Source of the DNA: Varroa destructor
Taxonomy: Eukaryota > Arthropoda > Arachnida > Mesostigmata > Varroidae
NCBI RefSeq assembly: GCF_002443255.2
Contig: NW_019211457.1
Location: forward strand, 47,911,043-47,975,042
Length of the DNA stretch: 64,000 nt
Direction: 5' to 3'
Under the pieces are notes generated by a model, which was not told the DNA's origin, ran no database searches, and was given only the letters and a program-made list of their open reading frames with translations. Below, piece after piece: positions 1 through 30,910 of the stretch; position 1 is the first letter of the stretch; each line of letters opens with the position of its first letter. Position numbers and translations under genes: made by a program.

Positions 1-17369
<17,369 letters not shown>

Positions 17370-18695
17370 TTTGAATTTTTAGTACGAGCTTTTCCGCAGT
17401 CCAATGTTGCACGATTTTTGCTGTCCCAGGCTAATTGCTGCTGCTGAATGAGCGTCCGTTTATTCACTCGCGAACTGCAAAAATTACAATTATATTTACT
17501 TATGTGGCCAGCTAAATGACAAGTAGGCAAAATCTAGTTTTATTTACAACAATGATTTAGTGCTCATTAAGATGCCGTAGGACATGTTACCAAAAACTGC
17601 CTAAGGCGGCTTCTCAACCCACAACAAAGAACTCACCGTCCATCGGTATATTTTAAAACGTGACGAAACATCGTCAGGTTTATTATCTTTCTTACTCGGT
17701 GAGTATGAAATTTCAAAAACATCGATGATTTAAGATTGCGTCTCATTAAGTTACAGCAAAGATAAAACAAAGGATGTAAAAATTGCACACATAACAAAAT
17801 TGTTTTGTCGTTATACATCGGCAAATGCAAAAAAGTATGTATAATAGAGCACGATGTCCGTACCACATTTATGATACTAGATCCGCATATAAGTTCTTGC
17901 CGACTGTTTTTAACAAAGCAAAACGTTTTGCTCAACATATCTGATGGTGTGTTCTTTATTTACAAGTTTACAAGTTCCCGTCCCAAAACATTAATGAATT
18001 TAACCTATCTTTTTTCCGGGCAGCGGTACACATACTCTTGAAATATTCGTTCTCGAAATATGGATGTTCATACCGTTTAAACTAGAGAATCCTTTACATC
18101 TATGTTTGAAGATTCTGTGCTATTTTAAAAGAACACTTTGTTGCAATCTTTATGAACACAGCGAAATAGTGAATGCGCACACAACTCTACTAAGTTGGTC
18201 GTATTGAATCAAGAAATTGGGCATGTAAAGACCTTAGATTAAAAATACTGTAATTTTACTATATGACAACATTAAACTACGCGTAATTCTTTCAACCCAC
18301 CACAATCAAATAGTATTTGATTGGGAAAATCTTTCACACCCAGTGTATAGCCTCGCTTCATTGGACTGTACCCATACAAATCCATGCAGCAATCCCTTAT
18401 GAGCAAGCGATTTAAAATAAATGGTAGAAGTTCCAAAATGGATCGATGAACAGATCGCCTTGATAGATTTCTTCATTATTCTAAGTACCTAACACTTCAG
18501 CGTTGCAGGAAATGTGCGTGAAGAGTTAAGTAAATTACTTTGCTGGGTGAGGTCTTACCCAGATATTAGTACCACTTGAAATAAGCTGAAAGGAACGGTT
18601 ACATATACGTACATACACATAGTATATGTGAAGCAATTCCGCAAAAAGAGGTCTTTGGCGATATTGACAAGCAAATCACTACATATATATATATA
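17370..18695. other. Upstream flank of the ABCC1-like gene
   Basis: About 1.3 kb between the start codon and the assembly gap; it must include the 5' UTR and probably the promoter. Apart from the initiator candidate and a possible 5' UTR acceptor, I see no defined element. It is AT-rich throughout. Confidence 0.5.
17446..17451 (-). promoter_or_regulatory. Candidate initiator for the ABCC1-like gene
   Basis: TCATTC on the minus strand fits the arthropod initiator consensus TCAKTY and would give a 5' UTR of about 80 bases. No clear TATA box lies about 30 bases upstream. A rival reading is that TTTTTGCAG at about 17478-17486 is an acceptor of an intron in the 5' UTR, which would put the true start further upstream. 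Confidence 0.25.
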
Positions 18696-18795
18696 NNNNN
18701 NNNNNNNNNNNNNNNNNNNNNNNNNNNNNNNNNNNNNNNNNNNNNNNNNNNNNNNNNNNNNNNNNNNNNNNNNNNNNNNNNNNNNNNNNNNNNNN
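18696..18795. other. Assembly gap of exactly 100 N
   Basis: A run of 100 N is a common placeholder for a gap of unknown length. It starts at an AT-dinucleotide run (about 18681-18695), which probably caused the break. Confidence 0.98.
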
Positions 18796-20300
18796 ATGTA
18801 TAGGATACTCGAGTTAAATTTATTTGTATGAATGACCCGTTTTTGAAATATAGGTGACTAATATTATTAGCTAACTAAATGGATGCAATTTGGCTTACCC
18901 AGTAAATAGATAAAAAGAAATGTATCCTATCATAAATCTGAACGAACATTGGCGTTTTTTCTCATTTTACACTTTTCAGTAAACGTCCACGGCCGCAATC
19001 AACTCCACACATTTGGTCAAAGAAACACTAGTAAATGCTAATATGGACTAATATGGACCGAAACTTTTTGCTTCTTTTTTACGTTTGTGTGTTCTATCTG
19101 CTATCGTATAAAGTTGTCTAAAATAGCGTTGCACCACTTTGCATTGGCGTTGATTCATTGTAACACAACGGTGTGACGTATGCCATGTATTTTGAGCGGC
19201 CGGTTTGCACCTATACGTTTCTTTGCAGCCCCTGCTTTATATACCATATCCCGAAACGTGCTTGCATTCAATGAGTTCTGTCAAGATGTTCGAATATCGT
19301 AATCCATATATCATCATTCAGTCATTTTACAGTTGTGAGATATGGCAAGCAGCGGGTAGAGCAGAATAAAAATATTCTATTGAGCTCTGAGTGCATTCTA
19401 AACCTGTTATGTTATTGCTTTTTGTGGCTACAAAGTGAAATTTTCTAGATGCAACAATTGGCCTTCACCACCACTCCACTTGAAGCTTGAAGCACTTGAA
19501 GCGCACATTTCCGTATGCGATCCTAAGTTCAATTCCCAGTTGACACGAACAAACTTGTCTATATATTATTAATTTTGGTGCTTTCCGTTGTTCTAAACCT
19601 CAATATCTATTGCATGCTCACCTCCATTGCGGCGGTTCAGTTCGTCGTGCAACTTGTTCTATGCGTCGTAGAAGCATAAAATGACTTGTTCTATGCGAAA
19701 TTAATAATAGTAATAGTAATTAGTTACATTCTGGCTGTCCTTTTTGCCAACATTGCTTCTTATCAATGTGGTTCCCCCTTTTAATTAATGCAACATGTTA
19801 CTACAGTGGCTGCACTAATTTCTGTCCTGAACTAACAACAACAATGTTATACGTCGGTGAGGATGTTGCTCTTGGCACATGCAAAAAATTTCCTCCAAAC
19901 TTATTTTCATCAAAATCCAGTTCTTTTAAATAAGCAAAATTAATTTTAACTTTATTTCTTCCCAACCTCAAAAAGTATACGCACAAAAAGACATACACTT
20001 TGCGTTTGTATTCCGGACATACGAAGTCGTTCTCTAGTATCACTTTCTCGCCATTTTCCATCCTAATTAATTTTCTTCATTCACTTGCATTCTTATTTAA
20101 ACATTTTTTCCTTAATTTTGCCAGTATCTTCTTTTCGCTCTTCTCCTTAATTCTTGCGCATTGTTTCCCTTATTCACACTCTTATATAATCCTCAATTGA
20201 ATTTTCCGTCGTCTCTCTTCTAATATACACTCTGTGCAGTGTTACAGGCAGCACGCCTCTCGTAGGATTATAAGATTTTACGCACTTTAGCGTTTGCCAA
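18796..20300. other. AT-rich intergenic stretch
   Basis: Contains one weak tRNA-like SINE candidate (listed separately). An 86-codon minus-strand frame (20061-19801) resembles nothing I know. No exon signals stand out. Confidence 0.4.
19460..19560 (+). repeat. Possible tRNA-derived SINE or tRNA relic
   Basis: AAGTTCAATTCCC at 19525-19537 is close to the tRNA B box (GGTTCGANTCC), and it is followed by a GACACGAAC tail like that of several arthropod SINEs. The A box is poor (about 19485-19505) and no cloverleaf forms cleanly. Only a weak case. Confidence 0.3.
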
Positions 20301-23300
20301 AGCAATACGAAATTTCATAAATCACAAATAAATGTAATGGTGACTGCGCCCGCCGCGGCATACTGCGGAAAGAATAAATAAAGAATAAAACTTTATCAAC
20401 AAATAATCATGCCACTGAGACACATCTTGTATACGTTTTCCACTAAGGCTTTCAACTGTTTTCGTGTTTTATTTATCTAACGGGCGTCGAATGTTTCCCA
20501 AAAAAATAAATGAGCCAAACGGGGCCACGTCAGGTGCTGGGATAATGCTCAATACCGTATGGGACAATAACACAAAGTTTTCAACCAAAAATAGACGTAT
20601 TACGTGCTTTGTCTTAAAAAAAGATGCAGATTGTTCAGCATCGCGACACGTTTTATGCACAAAAATTAGCTAAACGAGTTCAACGGACTCGCGGAGCTTC
20701 TCTAGACATTACTCAGTACACTGTACACTTAGCAACAATTTTCCATCACTTTGCAGGCGCTTATCTGCCAAAAACTTTGGATGTCAACGGAAACGAAACA
20801 GGTTTTCTTGATTGGCTTCTACGACTTGCTCTGTTCTGCTTCAGATTGGCTCTACAAAAGATCTATTTGGTAATTTACCACAAAATATTTCGCTGGCGAC
20901 AAATTACCCTAAGCTGATTATTCTTCTGATGATTTTACATATTTAGTATATTACAGAGTATATAAACATAAAATCACTAACAACTGAAGAATTCGTACAC
21001 AAGCCGCAAATCTGTTGACGGGCGGCCATTCTAAGAGTGGGGAAGTGATGAAGATCGCGACACCTGGAGAATGGCCTGAAATTCACTAAAGAAAAGGATA
21101 ACCTGCACATGAGGAAATGATGAATAAGAGATATTAGGTCAGTAAAAACTTGCAGACGCCAAAAATGCCTCCTAGAAGGGTAAAAATGCTACCAATGTCA
21201 ACAATGCCAGATAAATATGTGAAAAATGCATGTCAGTTACGTGGCTGAGTGTGCGCACGTTATGACTGCCGTGACAGTTTCCTAAGAGTCCCAAAAAATG
21301 GGAGCTGTGAGACACTCCTCGCCGAGGACCATTCAAGAAAAAGTATTTTTTCATTTCGAGTAATCTCAAAGCTCATTAGAGTTCTAATGAACGACCCAGC
21401 CTGTTTAACTGATTTGGTACGCAGCTTAAACTAAATTGTGCATAATCTTCACGTGTACGTGACAATATATTACGCTAATTATGCATAACAACATGCGCGT
21501 TATATATTTCACTCCACTTTTTAAACGAATTCTGCTGGCTGTCTGATATATATACATAGCTTAATATTCCCCTGCCGCACTGACCATCTTGGTTAAATCA
21601 ATGCCAAGTATACAACACTAATTTAAAGATCCACAGTTATACTTTGTCAAAAAATATAAGATAAATACTCGATTTTTTAAGAATTCACTCGCAAAATCAA
21701 AATATGGAATATAACGATTTATTATGACTGCGTAAGTAAAAATTACCGTACTTTCCTCTTCCTTGAATACTGCTCTTATAATTATTTAACCCTTCTGCGT
21801 GCAGAAAAATGATATTCCTCTGCTTTTGCTCCTTTCGATACTGTTGTTGTAGTTTTATTCTTGAGACAATCACAGATATATTATATCATACTGTCTTCAG
21901 CTCACAAAGTATTTACCAGACTAATTATCGTTGTCTAAACCGTATCGGACACTGCTAATTGGTTAACGCTAATCTCTACATTTTACAGGAAGTCGACGAA
22001 ATATTAACTTATTAAGCAGTTGAGTGAATATCGCTGCATTCTCTACGTAAAACATTTTGAAAAAAAGAAATCGCGACCGCGCCATAGGCTATATGCCTTT
22101 TGTGAGGATATCGAAGCTGAAAAGTTTCAGCTTTCAAACAATGTAAAATAAATGAATCGCAGTGATATGCTAAACATGGCAGACATTCTGCCCGTTGTTG
22201 AATATCGCAATAAAAAAAAAGATACGTACGCACGATTTAGAAGTCGAAGGAGTTGCACAAGTAGACCAACTTAGCACCACATTTTGTCAATCCTGTAACT
22301 GAAACTACGCATTCATGACAAACCGAAAGCATCCCGGAAGAATGTCATTCCCATTTCTAATCCTCTAAAAGACATCCGATGGTATACTTGCAACTGAATA
22401 TATTTTTGACGTGTATATTGATGTATTATGTTCGGTTAAAAACATATTACTATCTGCGCCACTGTATACACAAATATACGAAATATCCATGATGAGTCTT
22501 CGGCTATCACAACCACTTCAGCAATTGAAAGCTAGATACCGAACGATTTTGAAGAGAATTATATTGACTGTTAAATATAGGAATAGACTACAAACGAAAT
22601 ACCAGAAGTAATACAAGCAACTTTATCTATTTGCATTGTACCCACCGTGATCTTAGCGATACTGCTACACTTAATCACGCCCGAATCAGATCATCGTATG
22701 GATTAAGAAATGCCTATACGGTGACTGGGAATCTGACAAGAACAACAAAAAAATTCAACATGGAAAAGTCGCTTCGAAGACCTCGCATGCAATGCTACCG
22801 TTGCTGGAGCCAGGCAGTAAATGGACTGACCATTAAATCAGTCGTTGCCCGGAAAGATACATGATACACACTCCTGTGATCATTACGCCTAATTTCCCTT
22901 GACAAGCAAGGCATCTTTACTATGTCAACTATGACTGGTCAACAATTGCCATTCCCCTTTCGCTTGCATTTTGTCAGAAAAAATGAAACAATATGGTTCA
23001 TAGAAATGTCACTTACAAAGTGGGAAAAATAAAACATCTCTTAAAACATGTAATATAATGCTAAGAAGCTCCTATCAGTTTCTATCAAGGAAAAGTGTCT
23101 CTAGTGTAAAAATATGAAAGGTAGATGAAATATGATTCCACATATCATTGCCTACCATTTGTATATAATAATTTTCAAATTAATGAAGAAGCTAATGGAT
23201 ATATATTTATTCAGAGTACCGAAACTGCTTGAACTGAGTGCCATTGGAAATAAGAGCAGATGACTTGAATACATTGAAATCCTACATAATAGACAGCACT

Positions 23301-25600
23301 GCTTCCAGCAGTTTTGTGGTGAAAAATTGACTCTGAATACGGGTACAACTTAGTAATTCGTTGTAGTCTTGGAGGTTGAATACTTGAAAACGTGCTTGAG
23401 TATTTCATAAAAACAAACTAGTAAAGCTGCGCTAATTTTTTTTCATATTTTTACATTTTCAGCTGTTATCTGTATATGAACAAATTATCGGAATCATCCC
23501 TTTTAGGTGTACCATCAAAGACCGGCTCTTTTAGCCGGGTTGATTTTTGTTTTACTTATTTAGGCTTTCTTCAACAGACCTATGAAATGGCATGGCAACC
23601 ATAATATACATAACCAATAATAATACGCTAAATTTTGTTAACGAATACTGCAGACACCTGTTGTTTGATTGGACGCGATACTAGTTGCGCACGCAAAGTC
23701 AAGGTTTTGCATAAATTTAACCTTAAAGAGGATGTGCAACAGAAAGGGTTATAAACTGGAGCAGCTTGGTTAAGGGTGGAATAGAAACAGTTAATTGCCA
23801 AGAAGCATAGACTCAACCAATTTATAAAAAAATACAGATGCACAGCCACGAAAACACAAGTGGGTGGCATGATTTGATGCCCATTTATTTGCGTGGACCT
23901 ACGTACTTTGAAACGACAGTATCACGCGACGAAAATCATTTCGTAACATATCACACTGGATTCTGTCCACTCGCAATGCTTTTTAACACCCTCAGCTGCG
24001 ACAATGACCAAAGAAACATTTTAGTTTTGACAAACAACAAAAACGAAACGACTCGTTCGAATCGACTGCTTTGGGAAAGGGCATCTGGGACGGGTCATTT
24101 GGTACGGTGGAAAATTTTTACGGCGCGCGTTTTGAAATGTTAATAAATCGATAAAGTGGTAAGAAATTTAATTAGAAAATGTGGCGTGCCCTTAACAATA
24201 TTATCTGCTTTTAAACTCTTTTCTGTTAGCTAATACGGATAACTGTATTTCAGTTCGCTGACCTCAACTCATTCATAACTATTTTTTCTGCTACACGTTA
24301 CTCCAGTGACTTACGAAAAAAGTGTTATGCGAAGTACCCTTTTACTCGGATGAAGCAAAGCACATCTCATGTAAACCTATGAACAGAAAATTATTTATAA
24401 TGTTTATAGTAAATGTCCTTTTAAACTGGAGTAAATACTGACTGACGGAACTCTGTTCTTTTGAGATGATATGTGCACCAAAATTTTATATAGCACTATA
24501 GTACGATATGCAAATCATGCATTTAATGAAAAACATTATTTCTAGGCAATGTGTTTTTATCATTTTATAAGCAACAAGTAGATGCAGATATGCAGAAAAA
24601 AAATCAGTTTAGAATCCACTTGAATTATATAGAAGAAATAGAATTTGAATTACAATGTTCCTCCCTTGCTATTCTGAGATTTAAGGGATTATAATTGTGC
24701 GCAAAAAGTTCGATATAAGCGCGGCGATAACCGTATCAGTTGCTGATGTTTTAAGTCAAAGATTATTTTTAATGAACGCCGTTAGAAAAAGAGCTCACGC
24801 TTGTTAGTTATTAGTCACTGCTGGTCATGTTCTGTTACATGGAGAAATACATGTTAACTGTGGCCACTAAAAAATTCGCGTTCGTTCATCTCTAATAGGT
24901 TAGGCTCAAGAAGTCGCTGGTCCGACTCTGAAAAACATGATAATGCACGTTATTATTGGTGATAGACCTAAGAATAATTGTAGTAAAATAAACATTTACG
25001 TTAGTAGATGGCTTAAGAACGTCATATTTTTTTAACACTATAAGGAAAAGTATAGGACACATTTCTATCACAGACGTCATATTAATATCAAGGAATCAAC
25101 GAAAGCTGCAATCGAGGTTTTACAGCCATGTGAGTATACCCCTTAAAATGCTAATAGACCATTAATGCGCGGAGAGCTGAATTGAGTAATTTCAACACCC
25201 ACTTACTTATACATATAATATTACTTATCTTTTAGTTTCTATGATGCTTACAAAATCATCAAATAAATAGTTATAGAGACAGCCTATGCACAGGAAGTAG
25301 GTTATCGTGCAGTTTCCTTCAATTTCAGCCCAGCACGCATAAGCTTGAAGAGATGAGTCACTAACTGGAGGCTAATCAGTTTACATGCTTTAGATATACG
25401 TCCCATCGCGACTACAGTTTGAAATAATGTGGATTAGATGGTGGCTTTATGGCTTTTTTAACATCTTCATCTTGTACGCATGCTGGAATAAATTATTAAC
25501 AATTACATTCATAAGTGGCGCTATATAAGCCTATGGAATGTAATATCGCTAAGAACAGCGAAGAGGATCGAAGGTCAATAGTAAAGCAAAAATCGACAAT
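20301..25600. other. AT-rich intergenic stretch without a recognised gene
   Basis: Several open frames of 60-100 codons occur on both strands (for example 20624-20917, 22631-22864 and 23838-24143, all plus). None shows a family motif I can defend, and none has convincing splice sites. Confidence 0.4.
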
Positions 25601-25610
25601 ATTTGATGTA

Positions 25611-26698
25611 TTGGGTTGTCGAAAAAGTATTGATCGTTTTTCTGGCTAGATGACTTTAAAGTCACAAATATAAGGCAATATGAGCTGCGTCGGATCGGCA
25701 TTGGTGTCATTTGAAAGCTGACGTCTGTAGTAAACATGAATATATTATTAGAATGCCTTCATTCAGACTTGAGATAAAACACTTTGAAGATGAGTGAAAT
25801 CTAGACAAAATCCGCTGTATTTTACAATTTTATTATGATAAAGCCACAATTGCCGCTCATACTCATAAAAAATGTGTTCTGTCTGTCGTCAAGATGCGTT
25901 GTCGAGCGAAACGACCCGCAGATGGTTCTGTAACTTTCGTCCTGAAAATTTTGACGTGAGACTGGCTGCAAAAAATGTTTGGGCGCCCAAAAATTGACGC
26001 AAAAAAATTTACTCGATCGTACTTCCAGCAGCGAAAACCTACAGAAACGCAATGAAATCGAGTTATTTATAAAACTAAATTCTATTTTCACGTACGATAA
26101 CAACGTGCAACTAAAAAAAAATAGAAAAAAGGGTTTGAAAATTTGTAGCAAAGCCTAACACAAAAAAGTGTTGATATGTGTTTGGCGGGATTGGAAATGA
26201 ATCGTACATTATGAGCTGCTACCGCCTGGTGAAACGATTAACTTTGACCTCTATCGTCAGCGACTAACAAGATTACAGCAAACCGTTAAGAAAATTGACC
26301 TAGTAAACAGAAAAAGCGACATCTTCCACTATGACAATGCAAGACTACATATATCGTTAGCTACTTGGAAAAATTGAGAGGACTTCGGTAGGTAATTTAA
26401 CTAACTTGGGAACAACCTGGACCTGGCGCGCTCAGCCTATTATCTGCTTCGGTTTATAAAATTGTCTTAGATGCGCTAATTTAGTTTTAATGGAGATATG
26501 CAAAAATAATTTGCAAAAAAAATGATTTTTCGCCCAGAAACCACTGAAATTTTACAGTGTGGGTTATGGTGCCACCAGAAAAGTGTCAGAAAATCGTTGA
26601 TAAAAATGGCCCATATTTAATTTACTAGTATTATTTTAAGATATAAAAATCGATTTCAATTTTGGCTTAAAACGGTCAGTGCTTTCTTATTCCTAATG
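25611..26698 (+). mobile_element. Decayed mariner (DD34D) transposon with recognisable ends
   Basis: The 5' end TTGGGTTGTCGAAAAAGTAT follows a TA dinucleotide, as expected for mariner. The 3' end (from about 26673) keeps an imperfect inverted copy of the inner part. Inside, broken plus-strand frames match mariner transposase in order: WFCNFRPENFDVRLAA (about 25921), CVWRDWK and YELLPPGETINFDLYRQRL (about 26180-26270), LVNRKSDIFHYDNARLH (about 26300-26350) and DLARSAYYLLRF (about 26422-26457). The third catalytic Asp of the DLAPSDY motif reads Ala. Stops and frameshifts show it is dead. At about 1.09 kb it is slightly shorter than intact mariners (about 1.3 kb). Confidence 0.82.
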
Positions 26699-27030
26699 TC
26701 ATATTACTGTGGGGGGTACACAGCATCGTCTTGAGAAACACCTCATAACTATTTTCTGAAGAGTATTAAGAGCATGCATATCCTTAAGTAGGTAAGGATA
26801 TGACACAAGACTTCATATATAATAGTAACTTATGGACTTTTTCTTATAATCTGTTGTTTTGGGCAAATCTTGGCGGCGCTAAGGGCGTTCCTAGTTTTAA
26901 CAGCAAATGACTTACTGTGTATTCCACAGAAAGCCGATTTTTTTTATGATAGCCGGGGATGTTCATGGGTTAATGTCAAAAGTGGGTTTATTCCACTTAA
27001 GTGTTGTGTGTCGCTTTGGGAATTGCTTAC

Positions 27031-27055
27031 CCTACGCAGCATGTAGCTGCGTAGG
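27031..27055. repeat. Perfect 10-bp inverted repeat, 5-base loop
   Basis: CCTACGCAGC, a 5-base loop, then GCTGCGTAGG. The stem is GC-rich in an AT-rich setting. No flanking terminator, histone 3' end or transposon was found, so its role is unknown. Confidence 0.6.
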
Positions 27056-28222
27056 TAGTTACGCGTATTGTCTGGACTTATAGACTATGGTTATATTTTC
27101 AACATAGTCACTTGTTATAGCTCAACCCCTTCGTGACCTTTAGAGGCACCATTGGTCAAATTTTTTTTCTGAATTTGATAAAGATTCAACTGAAATCTTT
27201 AAATATAAAGTCTAGCGCAACATCTGCTTGATAAGGTCATTTTAAATAATCTATACAACATGGTTTCCGCTAATTGAATAAGCCGGTGACTTTAATAAAA
27301 CCAAAGAAACCGCAGTAAAGAAAATACACGATATTGCACAAATCAGAGCCTGCAGGGCTCAAATTGGAAAAGCTTCTGTGATGTAGTAGTGGAAACATGC
27401 TGTTTATACATTTTAGGGAGGTGATTTGGGTTAGAAGCTACGCGTAGACACCATTTACTTCATGATAAAAGCCATCCACCTAAAGCCTTTAAGATGTCGT
27501 AAACCCGAACGATTTTAAGCAAAAGTTGATATTTTGCATTTTATAAATATTGCATTTCGGCCGTTTAATGTTCTGGTTTCAGCGGTTATAGTTACTAGTG
27601 ACATGCATGAGGTCGCTAGAGTTCTAAAGCCCTTCAAGTAGGCATTACTATTATTAAACTTCTCTTAAGGCTTCTCGTATCCAAAATAATGTTCTAAGTC
27701 TATAATATTATCCTGCATACAGCTTACATTGTCAAATTGTATTTCTATCCGCTACTATTCTAGGAATTCGTTTTCTACCACTTTAGACGCATTATACAAA
27801 AGACTCTCATATGTGTGCGTAAGTTATCTGTTCGCAATTACTGGTTCTCTTTCTAAGCTTTCGTTTCTAATAAGCTCCTTGAAGAAAATTTTTTTTGCTC
27901 TACAAGTAGGCCGTTTATATCGTTTCGCAGATTACAAAATTTTACTCAAGATCGAGCTTCGTAACGAACGTACTATTTTCTGAAATGCTAATAATAAACT
28001 ACGTACTGTAAAAGCAAATTAACAAACACAGATTGCGAAAATTTGCACATAATAGTCACCGGTGAGTGTCGGTTTCGTCTTTAGAAATAGTGATTTGTGG
28101 TGATATGGTTGGAATTCTTGTTCTTTTACATATGTCTGTCTAGATGAATCTCGAAACGTTTTTGTTGATTGGAATGAGATCTAGAAAAGGAAAAAGCAAT
28201 ATATTATTCCTACGCCTAGGAA

Positions 28223-28266
28223 AACCGTTTAGTGGCTTGCACTGAGTTTTTCTCTTTTAAACGGTT
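28223..28266. repeat. 9-bp inverted repeat with 26-base spacer
   Basis: AACCGTTTA at 28223-28231 and TAAACGGTT at 28258-28266 are exact inverted copies. In this much AT-rich sequence it may be chance. Confidence 0.35.
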
Positions 28267-30869
28267 ATTAAGGCAATGTTATACAGCGGTACAAAAAACC
28301 GTCACAGAGAAAAGTCGGTAAGATTTAATTATGCAACGACTTTTTAAGTTTTCCAGCAGTATTTGAAACTAAGTTGGTACATTGCGCAAATAATATGATT
28401 CAACTTCTGCTATAAAAAAAAAAAGTTTTAAACCTCCAAAACTTACATTTTTTTTTTCATTTCGAAAAGATAGAATTGCAGAATTTGCTTTATTTTGCTT
28501 AGACGAGTTAAACAATTGTCACGACGATGTAAAAGTGTTACTCTTATATGTTATTTGGTTTCAGTGACACTTAATGATAAAACCTGACAGACACAGTGCC
28601 AGTATCAAATAACGTGAGCCCGCACAGTTCGAATGTCGACAATACAGGAACTATAGCCTCGCATTACGCAATGTGAAAATGATTGTATTTCCAGACAAAG
28701 TGGGAAGCGGATTCTTTGCCAGTACTAGATGCGACGTGGTTACCAGTTAGCCACGCCGTATCACCACTACTTACAAGCTTAGTCATGCCAGCGAATCTGA
28801 TAGACATTGACCAGATTATTCAAAGGGTAGCTATATCAATTTTCTAGCTACACTTGAAGTTTGCCTACACAGTAATAAATATCGCTGAATCTTATCGTTA
28901 CATTATTATTCAATAGGAAAGAGAAGGAAAGCCAATTATATATACGACCGCGATTTGCTTTTGGATGAAGGATGACATAAGTGCTTGTAGGCTTTAAATG
29001 TTTTAAATCATCACTGTCTGATGCTAAAAATCCACCCTAATCTTGAATAGAGCAAAACATGCTGCATGCCGTATTGAATCTGGAAGAAATCGCTGGAATG
29101 ACAATATTGGTGCACTAACTTTGCGGAAAATCCGAAATCGAAGAACCGCGGGGAGTGTGGATTTCGAAGAGTAAAACTTGTACAAACACAGCAAATTGAC
29201 GACAAGGAAGTCTTAAGATTAGGAAGTCGAAATTATACAGAAATATTTTCGTTACATGTGTCCTGCATATTCATGTTTATGCCAGCTCTTCGCCTAAGTT
29301 AAAAGGGGATCGTAAGTTGCTGCGAAATAAGCTTGAAATTGAATTAGATATTTTGGATCAACGTTATGTTTTAAAAAAATGTCACAATACTAAGAGCTGA
29401 GCGGATATTTAACCTCTTTAAAACATTTTTATACTACGTATAAAAAATATTTTATCCAAGATGGCACACAAGAAAACCCTTTTATATTAGAAAATTACTT
29501 TGAAGCTCTCTGTTAGTATTATTGTTAAATATAAACCAATAAAGATCGATAAATAACCACGTGCGCTACAAGAAGAAAACACCCAGTTTAGCATCACGCC
29601 AATGCTACCTTTTGGGATACCACAGAAAAGGTGTTTATAAATAAATATTATAGGCGCGTTTGGCAACAACTAAATTTAATAGTTTTTCAGTCTCTTCAAT
29701 TTGTCATAACGTTTTTGAAAGTTTTGCATAGATGGCTCTCTCGGATGCCATATAGCCTGTTGCCGTCCTAGATGTGACACATAACCCATGGCTCCATCCT
29801 TCTTGCGCACGAATCATTACTGTTTCTCAGTAAAAACAAGTAAAGAACAGAACAAGTGCTTGAAAGCAAGGACCGGCAACAGTTTTGAGTAAAGTTGATC
29901 AAAAAAATAAACTTTGCGACTTATATATTGCTAGATTAAAAGATTAGAAATGACTTCCCGAGCTAAATAACCTCTGGGACGGTTACTGGTATTGTAAGTC
30001 ATGCTTCTTGGCGTATCCTAGTCTTATTCTTGGACATAGTTATATCAATTTTGTTTTTTACCCATTTTTTAATTAAAAGACCACTAAATGAATAATTTTT
30101 ATTTGATTACATCTATAGTGTAATACGCAGATATTTGCACTGAACTGTAATTCCACGCTTAAAGAGTAAAATTGATGACATTTATTTGTTGCCTTTTAAA
30201 CCTGATGGAAAAATATGTTGAAGAAGAGTGCGGATTATGAGCTTGTGAGTTACATTATACTGGTGCCAAGAAATATTTCGAATTAAATACGCTATATTTA
30301 AAAAAAAATCTTTCTCTTAGCTCCATACCACCCAATAAAATTGGTTGTGACCCTCTTTCATGTTATGCAATGCATTGAATGGTTCAATGAACATGTTTTC
30401 TTAGAAAAACTTAGTAGTGCTTTGTTGAGTCCATCGAAGAATTTTTATGGAGAGCGCTTATTAAAATCATGACGTTAAAGGGTGTATTCTATCTTGTAAC
30501 TTATAAATTTATAATACTCTATAGGTGCACGAGGATACGTATGATCTACCGTATTGGCAGGCAAAATTTTATCGAAAATATTCGTTTAAAGATAATTATG
30601 TTGATATCATTTGTGCCACTTATAGCTTCCAGAAAGTATGTAGTTATTTCTCTATACTACATACTTAGTATGTACGCTTAGGCAACTTACTGATTTAAAT
30701 CCTATAAGCATATGTTTTAAGAGCGAGCGTATTTGCGACTGTTTTTGGTCATTCTTTTCTACATCTTTGCGTTTCATGACGCAGTCATCGTCCATCAAGT
30801 TCTTTAGGAACAGTTGGTAAAAAAATACAGTTTTAGGTAAAATAAGAAAGAGCATAAACATTGTTATAC

Positions 30870-30870
30870 G

Positions 30871-30909
<39 letters not shown>

Positions 30910-30910
30910 C
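30870..30910. repeat. (TA)n microsatellite
   Basis: About 40 bases of TA dinucleotides with one G interruption. Confidence 0.95.

Noticed and set aside
22631..22864. Plus-strand frame with RPRMQCYRCWSQ, resembling a gag-type CCHC zinc knuckle.
   Set aside because: Only the first two Cys are present; the Gly-His and last Cys are missing, and no pol follows.
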